NCBI GenBank assembly: GCA_021030905.1
Contig: JAGFMI010000014.1
Location: 372,001-436,000, forward strand
Direction of reading: 5' to 3'
Length of the DNA stretch: 64,000 nt
Origin: Pyrenula massariospora
Lineage: Eukaryota; Ascomycota; Eurotiomycetes; Pyrenulales; Pyrenulaceae
How positions within the stretch are numbered: position 1 is the first letter of the stretch; each line of letters begins with the position of its first letter. Position numbers and translations under genes: made by a program. This document shows, piece after piece, positions 23,646 to 35,215 of this stretch. The notes under the pieces are model-generated. The model saw nothing but the letters and a program-made list of their open reading frames with translations, was not told the DNA's origin and made no database searches.

Positions 23646-24702
23646 GATTTGTTTCGAAGGTAGGAGAGAGATTCAGGAACAGACCACGAATTGAGAGATC
23701 TGTCGGTGGCATAATGTAGCTTTTGGTTCACAGAGACGTCACACTTGACTTCTAAAGGACACGATTGAACACAGTGTACCAACGTGAATGCACGAACAGG
23801 GCTGGCTGTGTTACCAGGAGGTCGCTTGGGGACTTGATTGCACAGCAGGCTTCGCTGATAGGTGGAGAGGCGTCCAGCTTTAACAACTCAGCGCGTTTGA
23901 GTAACACGCCCCCATAGTTGAAGCGCCAGACGTTGTGGAGTTTGTTGTAACGCAATCGTTCCCTTTCCGCCAAAGGTAATAAGGTAGAGGAGGCGATGCG
24001 TCAGGAAATCCCGTTGAACGCGGCAAGTCACGTGATCAGAGCATCCCAGATCGAGCTTAGGCAGGCACGGCAGGGACGGGAGCTGCAAGGCTGGACCTTC
24101 GCACTTGTGCCAAAGCCCTTTCCATTCCACGGAGACGCCGCTCATAACCTCCCAGTCCCCGCAGGCAATCATCTATCACATTACGAGTCCTGAGCATGTC
24201 CTATTGTAAATCAATGTATCGCATTACTAACTGTTCCAATTCCCTCGTACACTTGTACTAGTTGGTGAGTCCCGCGGCAAGTTGGAAGGACAAACTCTCT
24301 CGACAAGGCCTCGGGACCGGTGGGGGCGCTACACAAAAAAGTTTGCATTCAATACTCAGGCAGGTATTTAGTGAAGGTTCCGCCAAATTTTGTAGGCTGT
24401 ATTTCAGCGGTAGGTTTACCGAGGTCTAACTTCCACGCCCGTGGAGAAGCTTCCCCCGGGCCTCCTCACTGCGGCATCATCAGCGGTAGGTCAGGGTAAA
24501 TGCGAAGCCACTATTTACCACGCACCATAAAACGCTTAGCAACCGCCGGTTTAGTCGGACCCTCACCAAATACTCCCTTAAGTAGTCCCAAACGAGAGAT
24601 ACAACATCCAAATTGTGCCCCGAATCATCGGCCGCACTCCTCCCCTCTCCAAGAATACCAACCTACAAGCCGTAAAGGGGAGGTGGTGGGGACATCGCGA
24701 AA
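23646..24702. other. Divergent promoter region, GT90 and NAT10 homologue
   Basis: About 1 kb between two divergent start codons. It contains a TCACGTGA octamer at 24028-24035 and GC-rich segments near 24300-24480. No ORF with recognisable content. Confidence 0.5.
24028..24035. promoter_or_regulatory. TCACGTGA palindrome between GT90 and NAT10 genes
   Basis: The same perfect octamer as at 9850-9857, here between two divergent genes. Binding by a bHLH factor is an inference from the motif. Confidence 0.4.
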
Positions 24703-27700
24703 ATGACCCGAAAGGCTATCGATTCCCGAATCCCTACCCTTGTTCGCAATGGCATTCAGGAAAAGAGACGGAGCTTCATTGTCGTTGTCGGCGACCGAGC
24801 GAAGGATGTCATCGTCCACCTGCATTATATCATGTCCAGCGCCGACATCAAGCAAAACAAGTCGGTCCTCTGGGCTTATAAGAAAGATCTCCTGGGCTTC
24901 ACCAGTCACCGCAGAAAGAGAGAGGCGAAGATTCGTAAGGAGGTCAAGCGCGGCATCCGCGAAGCAAATACGGAGGACCCCTTTGAGCTGTTCATTACCT
25001 TGAACAACATTCGCTATGTCTATTATAAGGAGACGGACAAGATTCTCGGTAACACTTTTGGCATGTGTATTTTACAAGACTTTGAGGCCATCACTCCCAA
25101 CCTGCTCGCTCGGACAGTAGAGACGGTAGAAGGCGGAGGGCTTGTTCTCTTGCTATTAAAGGGCATGAAAAGCCTGAAACAATTATACACCCTGTCCATG
25201 GACATCCATTCAAGATATCGTACTGAAGCCCGCGATGACGTCGTGGCACGCTTCAATGAACGGTTCATCCTTTCCCTTGGGAGCTGTGATTCTTGCCTTG
25301 TCGTGGACGACGAGCTCAATGTTTTGCCCGTCTCAGGGGGCAAGAACGTGCGGCCGCTCCCTCCCGCAGCCGTGGAGAACAAGGGCAGCCTAGCTGACCA
25401 AGAGCTAAAGGAAATCCAGGATAGCTTAGCTGATACAAAGCCCACAGGGTCATTGGTGACTTTGGCAAAGACAGTAGACCAAGCCAAAGCTTTGCTAACC
25501 TTTGTGGACGCCATAACCGAGAAGACTTTGAAGAGCACCGTAACATTGACTGCCGCTCGAGGAAGAGGTAAGTCCGCTGCCCTCGGCGTGGCGGTGGCAG
25601 CAGCCATCGCTCACGGCTACAGTAACATTTTTATTACCTCACCTAGTCCGGAGAATCTCAAAACCCTTTTTCAATTCGTTTTCAAGGGCTTTGATGCTCT
25701 CAATTATCTTGACCATGTTGATTACACGATATTGCAGTCAACAAATCCCGATTTCAACAAAGCTATCGTTCGGGTCAATGTACATCGGCAACACCGGCAA
25801 ACAATTCAGTATATACAGCCTCAGGATGCTCACGTTCTTGGTCAAGCGGAGCTACTTGTGATCGACGAGGCCGCTGCCATTCCACTTCCATTAGTACGAA
25901 AGCTGATGGGCCCATATCTTGTGTTTATGGCGTCCACTATTAATGGTTATGAGGGAACTGGTCGGTCTTTATCACTGAAGCTTATTCAGCAATTACGCGA
26001 ACAGTCAAGGAGCGGCTCGAAACCGATTGGCAACGAGATGGCTAGGGCAGAGCAGTCCAAAGAGAGTTCAAAGAGCGGACAACAGGTTCGTGGTGGACGC
26101 TCTTTAAGAGAAATCACTCTCTCCGAACCGATCCGATATGCTTCAGGAGACGCCGTTGAGAAATGGCTGAACCGACTCCTCTGCCTTGATGCCACTCTCC
26201 CAAAATCGAAGATGAATACCCAGGGATGTCCACATCCGTCTGAATGCCAGTTGCTTCAAGTAAACCGAGATACCTTGTTTTCTTTCCATCCAGTCTCGGA
26301 AAAGTTCCTGCAGCAGATGATGGCCCTATATGTTGCTTCTCACTACAAGAATTCTCCCAATGATCTACAGCTCATGTCCGATGCCCCGGCCCACCAGCTT
26401 TTCGTGCTTGTACCTCCAATCGACGAAGATGCAACCAAGTTGCCGGAGCCTTTATGCGTGATACAAGTAGCGCTAGAAGGTAGGATTAGCAGGCAGAGCG
26501 TGTTAAATAGCTTAAGTCGCGGACAAAGGGCTGGTGGTGACCTTATACCATGGCTCGTCAGTCAGCAATTCCAAGACCCAGAGTTTGCTAGTCTATCCGG
26601 CTCTCGAGTTGTGAGAATAGCAACAAATCCGGACTATCTGAGCATGGGCTACGGTTCACGAGCATTGCAGCTGCTTACCGATTTCTACGAAGGCAAGTTT
26701 ACTGATCTTTCAGAGACTGATGCCATCCAAGAAGAAACAATGGTCCGAGTAACTGACACGGAACTCGAAAACTCAACCCTTCTGGAAGATAACGTTCATG
26801 TTAGAGATATCCGTGCTATGCCTCCTCTTTTTGGGAAACTCAACGAGCGAAGACCAGACGAACTCGACTATCTCGGCGTCTCCTTCGGCTTGACAGCCCA
26901 ACTCAACAAGTTCTGGAAACGTGCAAAATACGCGCCCGTCTACCTCCGTCAAACAGCGAATGACCTCACCGGCGAACACACTTGCGTCATGCTCAAACCC
27001 CTTTCTAATGGCAACGACACCTCCTGGCTCGCTGCCTATGCGCAAGACTTCCACAAACGTTTCCTTAACCTTTTGTCTTACCAATTCCGCAACTTTCCCT
27101 CTGTTCAATCCCTTTCGATCTCCGAAGCCGCCTCGAAAACGACATCATCTCCCAATCCAATCACAAAAGCTCAACTTGACTCGTCATTCTCGCCCTTTGA
27201 CCTAAAACGTCTGCAAAGCTACGCAGATAACATGCTCGATTATCATGTCATCCTTGACATGATTCCGCAGATAGCTATGTGGTACTTCACCGGCCCCCTC
27301 AAAACATCGGTCAGTCTAAGTGGAGTACAACAGAGTATTCTTCTCGCCATCGGCCTCCAGAGGAAGGTCTTTGAGGACATAGAAAAGGAGCTCGGTGTTG
27401 CGACGCAGCAGCTGATGGCGATGTTTGTCAAGATTGTCAGAAAGGTTTCAACTTGCTTCTCTAGGATTAGTGAGGAGGCGGTAGCAGAAGGAATGCCGGA
27501 CAAAGATATTGGTGTGGCGGCGAATGACGCCACTGGCGTTCACGGAGAAGAAGAGATCATCGATCGGAGATTCAAGCCGCTCAATCAGAAGCTCGATAAC
27601 GAACTGGCGGAAGGAGGCCGAGAGGTCGATCGGGAGATGAGGGAGAAGCAGAGGGCGATGATTGATGCTCTCCCCCTTGACCGGTGAGTTTGCATTGCGT

Positions 27701-27955
27701 CGTGGTCTGATACAGAGAATGACTAATTCAGCTTGCAGCTACGGGATCGCGAACGGTGATGCTGCGTGGGAGGATGCCGAGGAGCAGATCCGCAAGTCGA
27801 CTAGCAAGGCGAATGGGGAGGGTAGAAGTACAGTCGTTAGTGTCAAGTCGTCACAGCCTGTTGCTAAGAGGAAGGCGAGTGATGGTACAGCAGAGACGCA
27901 TGACAGGTCTGTGAAGGACAAGAAGAAGAAAAAGAAAGATAGGGGTAACAAGTGA
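24703..27955 (+). CDS. KRE33: RNA cytidine acetyltransferase (NAT10/Kre33)
   Basis: Two exons, 24703-27683 and 27739-27955, with a 55-bp intron (GTGAGT donor, CTTGCAG acceptor), encode 1065 residues, the usual size. The enzyme makes N4-acetylcytidine in 18S rRNA and some tRNAs and is needed for small-subunit maturation in the nucleolus. Order of parts: N-terminal domain with KRRSFIVVVGDRAKDVIVHLHYIMSSA and the RYVYYKETDKILGNTFGMCILQDFE block; helicase-like ATPase with P-loop GRGKS (287-291) and a DEAAAIPLPLV Walker B; GNAT domain with acetyl-CoA loop near SMGYGSRALQLL (647-658) and VVRIATNPDYL before it; then a conserved C-terminal region (NFPSVQSLSI, LKRLQSYADNMLDYHVILDMIP). The tail is lysine-rich (DKKKKKKDRG), as expected for a nucleolar protein. 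The exon join LDR-YGIANGD falls in the family's tail segment. Confidence 0.96.
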
Positions 27956-28520
27956 CGGACATATGGTTCGTGCTTACTTCTCAGCAAGCTTACCGTGATC
28001 CAGCGGCTGGAACAAATGTGGACTAAATTCCGCTTGAAACTACAAGGACAATTCTGCTTCCTCCATCGCTTACTTGGTTACCGTCCCCAAAGCTGTAACA
28101 AATAATGATTTGCTCATGTGGTCTTAGCTCACATCAAAGCTTTCAGATGACCTCGACACAGGATGAGAGTTCTCCCGTGGTATTGCTCATGATCCATTGT
28201 CCTAGAATATCCAGTGAGAAAAATTAGATCTTGATTCGACCAAGTCACTAAAGCTATCTAAGATATCTTGCTGGTCGTCACATTTACCCTCCTCCGCCCA
28301 TCCAATTTATCTGATTCCGCAAGTTAGTAATGTGTTTTCCTATCGAAATGCCATGTGAAATAAAAGGCATAATTGCAGCCTATAAGAAATATCTCGCGTT
28401 CCCTCGCAGCATTAATACAATCTTCACATCCCTACCCTTCTCTCTTCAGCTCCTTTCATAATAATATTTAGTAAGACTCCTATCATCAACTGCCCTTTCC
28501 AGCCTATTTGAACCCATCCA
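27956..28520. other. Intergenic, convergent tails
   Basis: AT-rich 3' flanks of the NAT10 homologue and the AT-hook gene. No open frame of note. Confidence 0.5.
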
Positions 28521-31025
28521 TCAACCTCTGTGGTGATATCCTCCCACCCTCTCATTCCCCTCAAAAGTCACGAATCTATTCAAGCCATGGACACTTCCAC
28601 CGTTCTGCAAGCTCTCATACGGCACGTCGCCCGTTGACTGACGATTGAAGGCAGCCACCGCAGCCAACCCGCCCAGCCCGTCCTCGCCGTATGCGTTGTT
28701 CATGTTGGCGTGATGGTAGCTCGGCGCCGGCGTCTGCTGTGCGTAGGGTTGTGCCTGGAGAAAGTCGTACTGGGGGCTGCTTTGCTGTAGGGGTCGTGAG
28801 TTCCAGGCCCCGTAGTGCTGGTAGCTGGAAGACGGGAGTGGGTAAATGGTGTTGTATCCGGTGGAGGCTAGGTGGCTGCTGTTGAGGCCGTCGAGTTGCG
28901 TTTGGCTGGCTGCGTGGTAGGTTGAAGGTGTACTAGGCGTGGGGATTTGCTGGTTGGGTGGAATTGCTTGGGCTGTCCCGTTTCTTGGTGGGTTGTCGAA
29001 GGAGGTGGGAGTCCGGCTGTCATGAGTGTCTGCTGTCTTCGATCGCTTTCCAGGTAACCGTCCGTCGTATTCAGGAGCGTTGGAACTGTCCTGGGGGTAA
29101 GGACGTTTGTGTGGAGGGACAGTGGAAACAAGAGGACCTGTCGGAGTCCCGGCGGCCGCCTCGTTATCCTCATCGTTCGTCAAATCCACGTGTGAATCCT
29201 GGTCCTTGGGTTTGTTCTTCGACCTAAATGGACGTCCACGCTTCTTGTTCGCGGGAGGCGGTACTGGCTCTCTAGACAGGTCTGGCGAAGTCGCTACGTT
29301 GTCGTCGTCGTCGTCGCCTGTTTGTCCCGAAGGTTCGTCTATATGGCCTCTCCTTCCGCCAGTGGTGTGAGCAGTTTCTTCCACTGTTCCAGCGGGCCCT
29401 TCATCATCACCCGGCTTACCATCATTCGAGACAAGGTCAATCTCCACCCTAGTTCCTTCATTCTTGTTGTTGTCATCTCCATCTTGCTCCTCTTCCACTT
29501 CCTCTTCCTCCTCGCTTTCTTCCTCGCTGCTGCTAACAGCCTCGCCCATCTTTCTTCTTCTCACTCTATCCCTATGCCTCTTCTTTCTTTCCTGTCTCTC
29601 GATCTTCTCCAGCCGGTCCTGTTCCTTCTTTCTCAACCTCGCTCTTCTCTTCTCCTGCCTCACCTCCTCTCTCTTTCTCTTCTCCTCTGCGAGCTCCGCC
29701 TCTCTCGCTTTCCTCACTTCCTCCCTAACCCCCTGCTCTTCCATCCTCTTCCTTCTTACTTCCTCCTCCCGCCCCCACTTGACCTCCCATTTCGCCGTAT
29801 CCCTCATATGTTTCGTCATCTCCTTGACCATCTCAATAACCCTCCATCTCTCCTCCTTGTCTTCAATATCCAACGCCCAGCCTAGCCATTTCTTTGCTAA
29901 TACGGCCATCTGCTGCTCGCGTGGTAGCTCTGCTGAGGGGATGCCGGCAGAAAACTCAAGCTGCACATCTTGGTAGCGACGAAATGTGGACCAGTGGTTG
30001 ACTGGAAAGCAACCTCGGGTGATGCGGTCCGGTCCGTGTCGGAGCAGGCGGCGGGATGGTCCGACATGGTGAAATGTTGGCATGTTCGCGACAGTCGCAG
30101 CGGTAAGACGCCCATCGTCATCGGGGGGTTCGACTTCCGTCGGGGATACTGAGCGAGAGCTGCTGGTAGAATCAGTAGAGGGAGAGACCGATCGATCCGC
30201 TCGATTCATGTCTCCCATGTCGACATCAGCAGACTTGGATATCGTCGTATTCTCTCCAGCCGTCTCTTCTCCAGCATCATCTGCACCCTCATCATCCTCT
30301 CTGCCGTCGCTATCATCGTCATCTTCTTCTTCACGCGGCGCATTCACTCGCGCCCCGCTCCGCACCGTTCCCTCATCATCCCAATCTTCGTCTTCTTCCT
30401 CATCATCCCCCTCCTCCCCAAAAAGCGTATTCCTCATCAGAAATTCCCCCATCCCACCACCTCCCTCCTTCCCCCTGCTCCCCTCACTCTCGCCATCCCC
30501 ACCTCCTCCCTCCTCCCCCTTGCCCTTCCCCCCAAAGTTCAATTTCAACCTAACCCCCCTCCCCTCCCCTTTCCCCACCCCTCGCGTAGACCCAACAATC
30601 TCCCCCAACCGCCCCCCATCCAACCCCCTCAACTCGACAACCCGACTCGGCATCGGCTTCCTCTCCTCCCCCGCCGTCGTAATTCTCAGATCCCTCTCCC
30701 TCCCCAAATGCTTTCGTGGCCGTCCGCGTCCGCGTCCCCTCGGTTTGACGTCCCTGCGTGCACTTCCCCTTCTCGGCTTATGTTCATGTTGAACTTGATC
30801 GGGTGAGAGGGTTGTGGGGATGTACTCTCCATCTGCATCCCCGTTGTCGCCGCCGTGCGCGTTGGTAGGCTTCCCCGGTTTGCGGGGCGGGGGCTTGAAT
30901 TTTGAGCGGGGGTGAGGGGGCATTGGGGGTGTAGGCGTGGGTGTTGACGGAGATGTAGACGAAGATGTGGAAGGAGGCGGATACTGGGTGGTGCGCGAGA
31001 GTCTGTTCAGGAGGCTGGAGAGCAT
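28521..31025 (-). CDS. AT-hook, coiled-coil, low-complexity protein
   Basis: An intronless frame of 834 residues from the ATG at 31025. The frame stays open upstream but has no earlier ATG. An AT-hook (RGRGRPRK) lies near residues 98-105 and a second (KKRGRPFRSK) near 594-603, both able to bind the minor groove of AT-rich DNA. Between them are an acidic Asp/Glu tract, a short folded-looking block (about 345-410, containing NHWSTFRRYQDVQLEFSAGIP and MAVLAKKWLGWALD), then a highly charged Arg/Lys/Glu coiled coil (about 415-495) and a poly-Glu stretch. The C-terminal 200 residues are Gln, Pro, Ser and Tyr rich. A nuclear chromatin role is plausible from the AT-hooks, but I do not recognise a named family. 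Several long frames on the opposite strand here are shadows caused by the biased composition. Confidence 0.75.
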   Translation of the reverse strand: MLSSLLNRLSRTTQYPPPSTSSSTSPSTPTPTPPMPPHPRSKFKPPPRKPGKPTNAHGGDNGDADGEYIPTTLSPDQVQHEHKPRRGSARRDVKPRGRGRGRPRKHLGRERDLRITTAGEERKPMPSRVVELRGLDGGRLGEIVGSTRGVGKGEGRGVRLKLNFGGKGKGEEGGGGDGESEGSRGKEGGGGMGEFLMRNTLFGEEGDDEEEDEDWDDEGTVRSGARVNAPREEEDDDDSDGREDDEGADDAGEETAGENTTISKSADVDMGDMNRADRSVSPSTDSTSSSRSVSPTEVEPPDDDGRLTAATVANMPTFHHVGPSRRLLRHGPDRITRGCFPVNHWSTFRRYQDVQLEFSAGIPSAELPREQQMAVLAKKWLGWALDIEDKEERWRVIEMVKEMTKHMRDTAKWEVKWGREEEVRRKRMEEQGVREEVRKAREAELAEEKRKREEVRQEKRRARLRKKEQDRLEKIERQERKKRHRDRVRRRKMGEAVSSSEEESEEEEEVEEEQDGDDNNKNEGTRVEIDLVSNDGKPGDDEGPAGTVEETAHTTGGRRGHIDEPSGQTGDDDDDNVATSPDLSREPVPPPANKKRGRPFRSKNKPKDQDSHVDLTNDEDNEAAAGTPTGPLVSTVPPHKRPYPQDSSNAPEYDGRLPGKRSKTADTHDSRTPTSFDNPPRNGTAQAIPPNQQIPTPSTPSTYHAASQTQLDGLNSSHLASTGYNTIYPLPSSSYQHYGAWNSRPLQQSSPQYDFLQAQPYAQQTPAPSYHHANMNNAYGEDGLGGLAAVAAFNRQSTGDVPYESLQNGGSVHGLNRFVTFEGNERVGGYHHRG

Positions 31026-31704
31026 GCGGTGTTGTGTTTGGGTGTGGTTGTGGTTGTGGTTGTGGGGGAGGTGGAGTAGATTGGATTTGGAGGGGTTGTT
31101 AAAGCACAAGGGGAGAGATGAATTTTGGTTAGGTTAGAGGGTTTGATCTGTGAACTTTGCGTTATCAGGACCGGGAGCGTGCCTGTTTGTGATCGCCGAC
31201 ACCGGCAGGGATCGATCAGAGGTTAGGGGGAGAGCGAAGTGAGAGGATGTTGGGGTGTGGATTGAGGGCGGGGAGAACGTGGGATGGAAATGCTGCAAGG
31301 AGGTTGAAGAGATAAGAAAGTATTGGGAATTAGATAATTCGGCCAATTGGCAGAGATTGAGTAGACGGCACTCAGTCCTGCGAAATTAGAATACGGGGAT
31401 CCAAAGGATTTCTTTTGCAAGACGGAGTTGTAGAGTATTAGGGAAATTATATCGATGAGAAATGTAGAAAATGGGATATTTGAAGTATATGAAGAACACG
31501 AGTGAGTTGAAGAAAGATACACAATTGAGCAAAGCAAGGGAAGAGAAGGGGTGGTGAAGCAAAGCAACAAGAGACGTAGGTCACGGTAACGTGACTCAAA
31601 AGTCGATCGAGAAGTAAATCAACAGATCAAAATTTTGAATTTTGTTCGGACGTATCATCCGTGCTGAACCGTTCAGCTAAACGCCAGCACTATGTGAGGA
31701 GAAA
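31026..31704. other. Upstream region of the AT-hook gene
   Basis: Between two minus-strand genes. GT-rich and GGGAG-rich near 31040-31290 on the plus strand, i.e. pyrimidine-rich on the coding strand, as in many fungal promoters or 5' leaders. No separate gene. Confidence 0.5.
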
Positions 31705-33250
31705 TCAGAGCTCGTCATGCTCAGGTGCCTCCTCCACTGGCTCAGCCTTGATCACTCCCTCAGGCAATTTCTGTTTCTCACCCTCGCCAAGTCTAATAGC
31801 GTCAACCCAATTTTCAACCTCCACGACATCATACTGCTCTTTTGTAAATCGTCGCCACCAGCCACGTCGTCCATTCAATGCAATGATTTCAATCTCGCCT
31901 TCGTCTTTCAAACCCAGGTCGTTCCGCAATGTCTTCGCAGCAGTGTTGATGGATGGGATCTCGTAGAACGGGAACAGCTTCGCTTGGCGCTTAGCATGTT
32001 TACTGGAGATCTGAGCCAAGCTGGCTTGAGCATCATGGGCAGGAACTGGGACGTCTGAATCTGGGGTCGCAGGAGCTGGTAGGAGAGCAAGGATACAGGT
32101 ACCCGTCTTTTCCCCAAGACAGGCCTTGACAAGTTCTTCAGGCGTCGCGAGTTGTGGAATTGGTTTTGGAGTGTCTGCGATGATAATTGGGGTTTCGGCT
32201 GGGGGAATGATTGGCTCTGGAGACTCGGTAGGACTATCCTCCACAACAGACTCTTTCGTGGCACTCGCGGCGGCTTCGGACGCCTCCGACGACTTGTGTG
32301 ATTCAGATGCTTCTGAAAAGGTAGACGAGGCGGATGACGCTGACGAGGATGATTTTGCAGGCTTTGCGGTCTTAGAAGACGGCTTGGCTTTCTTTGTAGT
32401 TGGAGCTGGATCAGGATTGGGAGCTGCGACCTGACTCAAAAAGCTAACCATCGCATCTTTCTTCATTTCACCATCGTAGACAATCGAGTCTTTGTCTCCA
32501 CCAGGGAGCAGAACCAAAGTTGGGTATGATGTGATCCCAAAGGTTTCCACGGATGTCGATTCCTTGTTTCGAATTTGAGCAAATTTGATGCTTCCGAGAA
32601 AGTCAACAGCAAGGGCTCTGAAGAGACCGCTGGTAGTGCCCTTCTCAGTAAACAAAATGGCCTTTGCTGTGTCATTGCCGTCGCTAAGCCATTCGTCGAG
32701 TCCCTTATCCTGAACCTTCTTGACGTGATTTGGAATTTTATCTACCACTGCATCTGTCATTGCTTTCACAGTCCTAGCGCCCTGATAATCCTCGACTACA
32801 GGTCTACCATACTTGGCGGATGGTTTGACAATCTTAAGAGTTGGGAATCCTTGAACCCCCATGCTGCCACAGAATTGCTTGTTGTCCTCATCGTCGCAGT
32901 TGACAGCGGCGGTTTTCGCAAGACCTTTAAGCTTCGTGGAGACTTTCTCGAACGTTGGTTTGAGATTCTGACAATGGCCACACCATGGTGCATAGAATCT
33001 ATGTAGGATTAGCGGGGTGTGGTGGATAGAGGACATAGACGGGGAGCTCACTCTACGATCTACAAAAGTTAGTATTACGAGTCAATTGAAGGATGGACTG
33101 ATTTACCGAAGTATGATTCGACTTAGCAATCAGGCGGTCATAGCTCCTTGCATCGACTCGCAAGACTGGAGAGTTCTTGGTGTAGAGGCCATCTGCGTTT
33201 ACAACAGCAAGCAGCACAGTGAGTAGAGAAAGGCAAGCAAGTCGAGCCAT
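31705..33250 (-). CDS. Protein disulfide isomerase, Mpd1-like, HDEL-ended
   Basis: Three exons: 33250-33107, an 8-nt microexon at 33059-33052, and 32998-31705, with introns of 47 and 53 bp, giving 481 residues in frame. Residues 1-19 are a signal peptide (MARLACLSLLTVLLAVVNA). The thioredoxin domain has the active site WCGHC (56-60) in VEFYAPWCGHCQNLKP, then NCDDEDNKQFCGSMGVQGFPTLK with the cis-Pro. A second, redox-inactive thioredoxin-like fold follows (ITSYPTLVLLPGG). A Ser/Ala/Lys-rich linker of about 60 residues separates this from a C-terminal block ending EHDEL (477-481), an ER-retrieval signal. It should form and shuffle disulfides in the ER lumen. One CGHC only suggests the Mpd1 type and not P5/Erp38, which has two. 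It shares a 372-bp divergent upstream region with an F-box gene, where an ACGTG core occurs at 33353-33357. Confidence 0.93.
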
Positions 33251-33622
33251 GGCGTATCGTGCGCGGTCACAGAAAGAAACAACAGATGACGAAATACAAA
33301 ATGAGACTTGACAGCTCTCCAAGAGCTATTGCGGGTGGCTATTACATGGCCTACGTGAGTGACACGGTGTTTTGAAGCTCTTGAACGATAGAGGGGAAAC
33401 GTTGCTCCAACTCCAGGATTGGGTCCAAGCCGAGACCGGCCCGAAGCACCGGCCAGACCCCTGCTGCTGATCTCTATCGACATTGAAATCACGACCACAT
33501 GAAGCATACCACGATGGCAGCAAGAAAGCAATTTGCCCTTGCCAGGTGTGTAGAGGTGGAGGAAAGCGGTCACGAATTAACTCAAAGATATTTCAAGTCT
33601 TGGCACAGGCTCATGGCAAGAC
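33251..33622. promoter_or_regulatory. Divergent promoter, PDI and F-box genes
   Basis: A 372-bp gap between two divergent ATGs. It contains GGCCTACGTGAGTGACACG at 33348-33366, whose ACGTG core resembles the core of ER-stress response elements, in keeping with the isomerase gene. That link is inference from the motif only. Confidence 0.4.
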
Positions 33623-35215
33623 ATGGCCTTCGAAGAACTGTTCATGGACCCGGAGATCGATGGTATCATTTCTCCTGTGAAAGCGAAGACCAAGAATATT
33701 CTACCTTCAAAGGTTAAGATTGGTATCTGCTCACTACCTTTCGATGTCTTTTTGGAAGTCTTGTACCTACTCGAGCCTCGAGAAATCGTCCGTTGTCGAG
33801 CAGTATGCGGAGACTGGAAGAGTGCCTTCTCTAATCCAGAGGTCCTCAGTCAAGCTTTGAAGAACTTCTTTCCAAAAGCGAGAGAAACCCGCCAATTAGC
33901 TAGCTTAAGGCAGAAACTTTACGAGGGCCTATCTCCTGGATTCTCTCTTAGCCATGACTGTCGTGAGATCTTTGACGATGTCTCTGCGAGATACTATTCT
34001 CTTCGACTTGGCCGGCCACGCAAGACAGAGGAGCTAAACCAGTTCGTGTCATGTGAAAGAACTCGCTACTATCCGGTGAGTGCATGGCCAGAGCACGAGA
34101 GCTTTGCACCAACAGGTCGAGGATTTCTGTATGACCATGCTTTCTGGTCCTACGAAGATGGGCTCCTTGCCTTTGCAGCTGAAGAAGAACGTTCTATTGT
34201 TGTCCTAGATGTTGAGAGCGGGAAGAGAGCCACAGCACCATTTCCAATGCCTGACAAGGTAATCCGGAATATTCGTTTAAGGCAGAAGGTTTTAATCATT
34301 GAATGGGCTGAGATCAATCCGTTCCATCAGCTGAACGAGACTGAACCTGTTCATCGTCATTTTGCCACAGCTTTTGATGTCTGTATCACAGGAGATAACC
34401 AAGATACCTCTTCTCACCCGTCCCTTGACGCGATATATCGTAACGAATGGAAAATGCATTTTCTCGGGCTTCCCCTAAGTGATAGAGACCGGTTTTTCTC
34501 CAACCATACGCAAAGCCACTACATTATCTATTTTTGGCAGCCAAACCGCAGCATGTACACTGGAGGCGAGATCGAGTCATTAGCCGTGTGGGATATTTCT
34601 CACCCTTCAAAATATCGTCCCTCTGCCGATGCGTCAGGCCGCAACGAGCCGGGAAACTACAAGATTCACGGTCCCCACGCCACTCATCGATTTAGCTTCA
34701 ATGACCTCAATTATTTCGGAATATTACAGAAGGATTTACCTTCATTGATGTCGTTCCGAATTGATGACTCTGCAGAGAACATCACCTGGTACGAGAACGA
34801 ATACATGCGACCCACGAATGCTTTCAACCTCGGACAAGGAAATTGGCGCTCAAAAATCATTACCGTCCCTCTAGCTATTGGTGCAGTCAATTGCAGATAT
34901 GATGATGTGCGCCTGCCACCCTATTACGGGAGCTGCAGTTTCGAAGCTGTGCATCAGCGAAATGACCACGAAAGTCCAGTTTTAGGGGTTATGGATGCCG
35001 TAGACGAAGAGGCGGACGTCACATACTCAGTTTTGAGAACAAATATTTCTGGTTTCTTCAATGTGACCTTGGCTAAGATCCGGCTGCATGGATCTACCAT
35101 TGATCTGAATAGCAACGTAAGCGACCAAGTCACCTACAAGGGCAAGGTGGCAGGAGACGAAAGATTTCTCATTGGCGAAAACCGTAGACAAAAGATTGTC
35201 GTGTTGAAGTTCTAG
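33623..35215 (+). CDS. F-box domain protein
   Basis: An intronless 530-residue protein. An F-box lies at residues 35-80: ICSLPFDVFLEVLYLLEPREIVRCRAVCGDWKSAFSNPEVL, with the LP start, L.P.E...CR.VC..W core. The F-box binds Skp1 in SCF ubiquitin ligases. The rest (residues 100-530) has scattered beta-rich segments such as AEEERSIVVLDVESGKRATAPFP and VLGVMDAVDEEADVTYSVLRTN, as in fungal F-box proteins with a beta-propeller-like C-terminus, but no clear WD or Kelch signature. The substrate is unknown. The ATG at 33623 is the first in frame. Its upstream neighbour, the isomerase gene, is divergent. Confidence 0.85.
   Translation: MAFEELFMDPEIDGIISPVKAKTKNILPSKVKIGICSLPFDVFLEVLYLLEPREIVRCRAVCGDWKSAFSNPEVLSQALKNFFPKARETRQLASLRQKLYEGLSPGFSLSHDCREIFDDVSARYYSLRLGRPRKTEELNQFVSCERTRYYPVSAWPEHESFAPTGRGFLYDHAFWSYEDGLLAFAAEEERSIVVLDVESGKRATAPFPMPDKVIRNIRLRQKVLIIEWAEINPFHQLNETEPVHRHFATAFDVCITGDNQDTSSHPSLDAIYRNEWKMHFLGLPLSDRDRFFSNHTQSHYIIYFWQPNRSMYTGGEIESLAVWDISHPSKYRPSADASGRNEPGNYKIHGPHATHRFSFNDLNYFGILQKDLPSLMSFRIDDSAENITWYENEYMRPTNAFNLGQGNWRSKIITVPLAIGAVNCRYDDVRLPPYYGSCSFEAVHQRNDHESPVLGVMDAVDEEADVTYSVLRTNISGFFNVTLAKIRLHGSTIDLNSNVSDQVTYKGKVAGDERFLIGENRRQKIVVLKF

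Noticed and set aside
25023-25607. 194-residue minus-strand frame
   Set aside because: Antisense to the NAT10/Kre33 ATPase region.
29322-30792. Long plus-strand Ser/Leu/Pro-rich frames
   Set aside because: Mirror images of the Glu/Arg/Lys-rich AT-hook protein on the minus strand.
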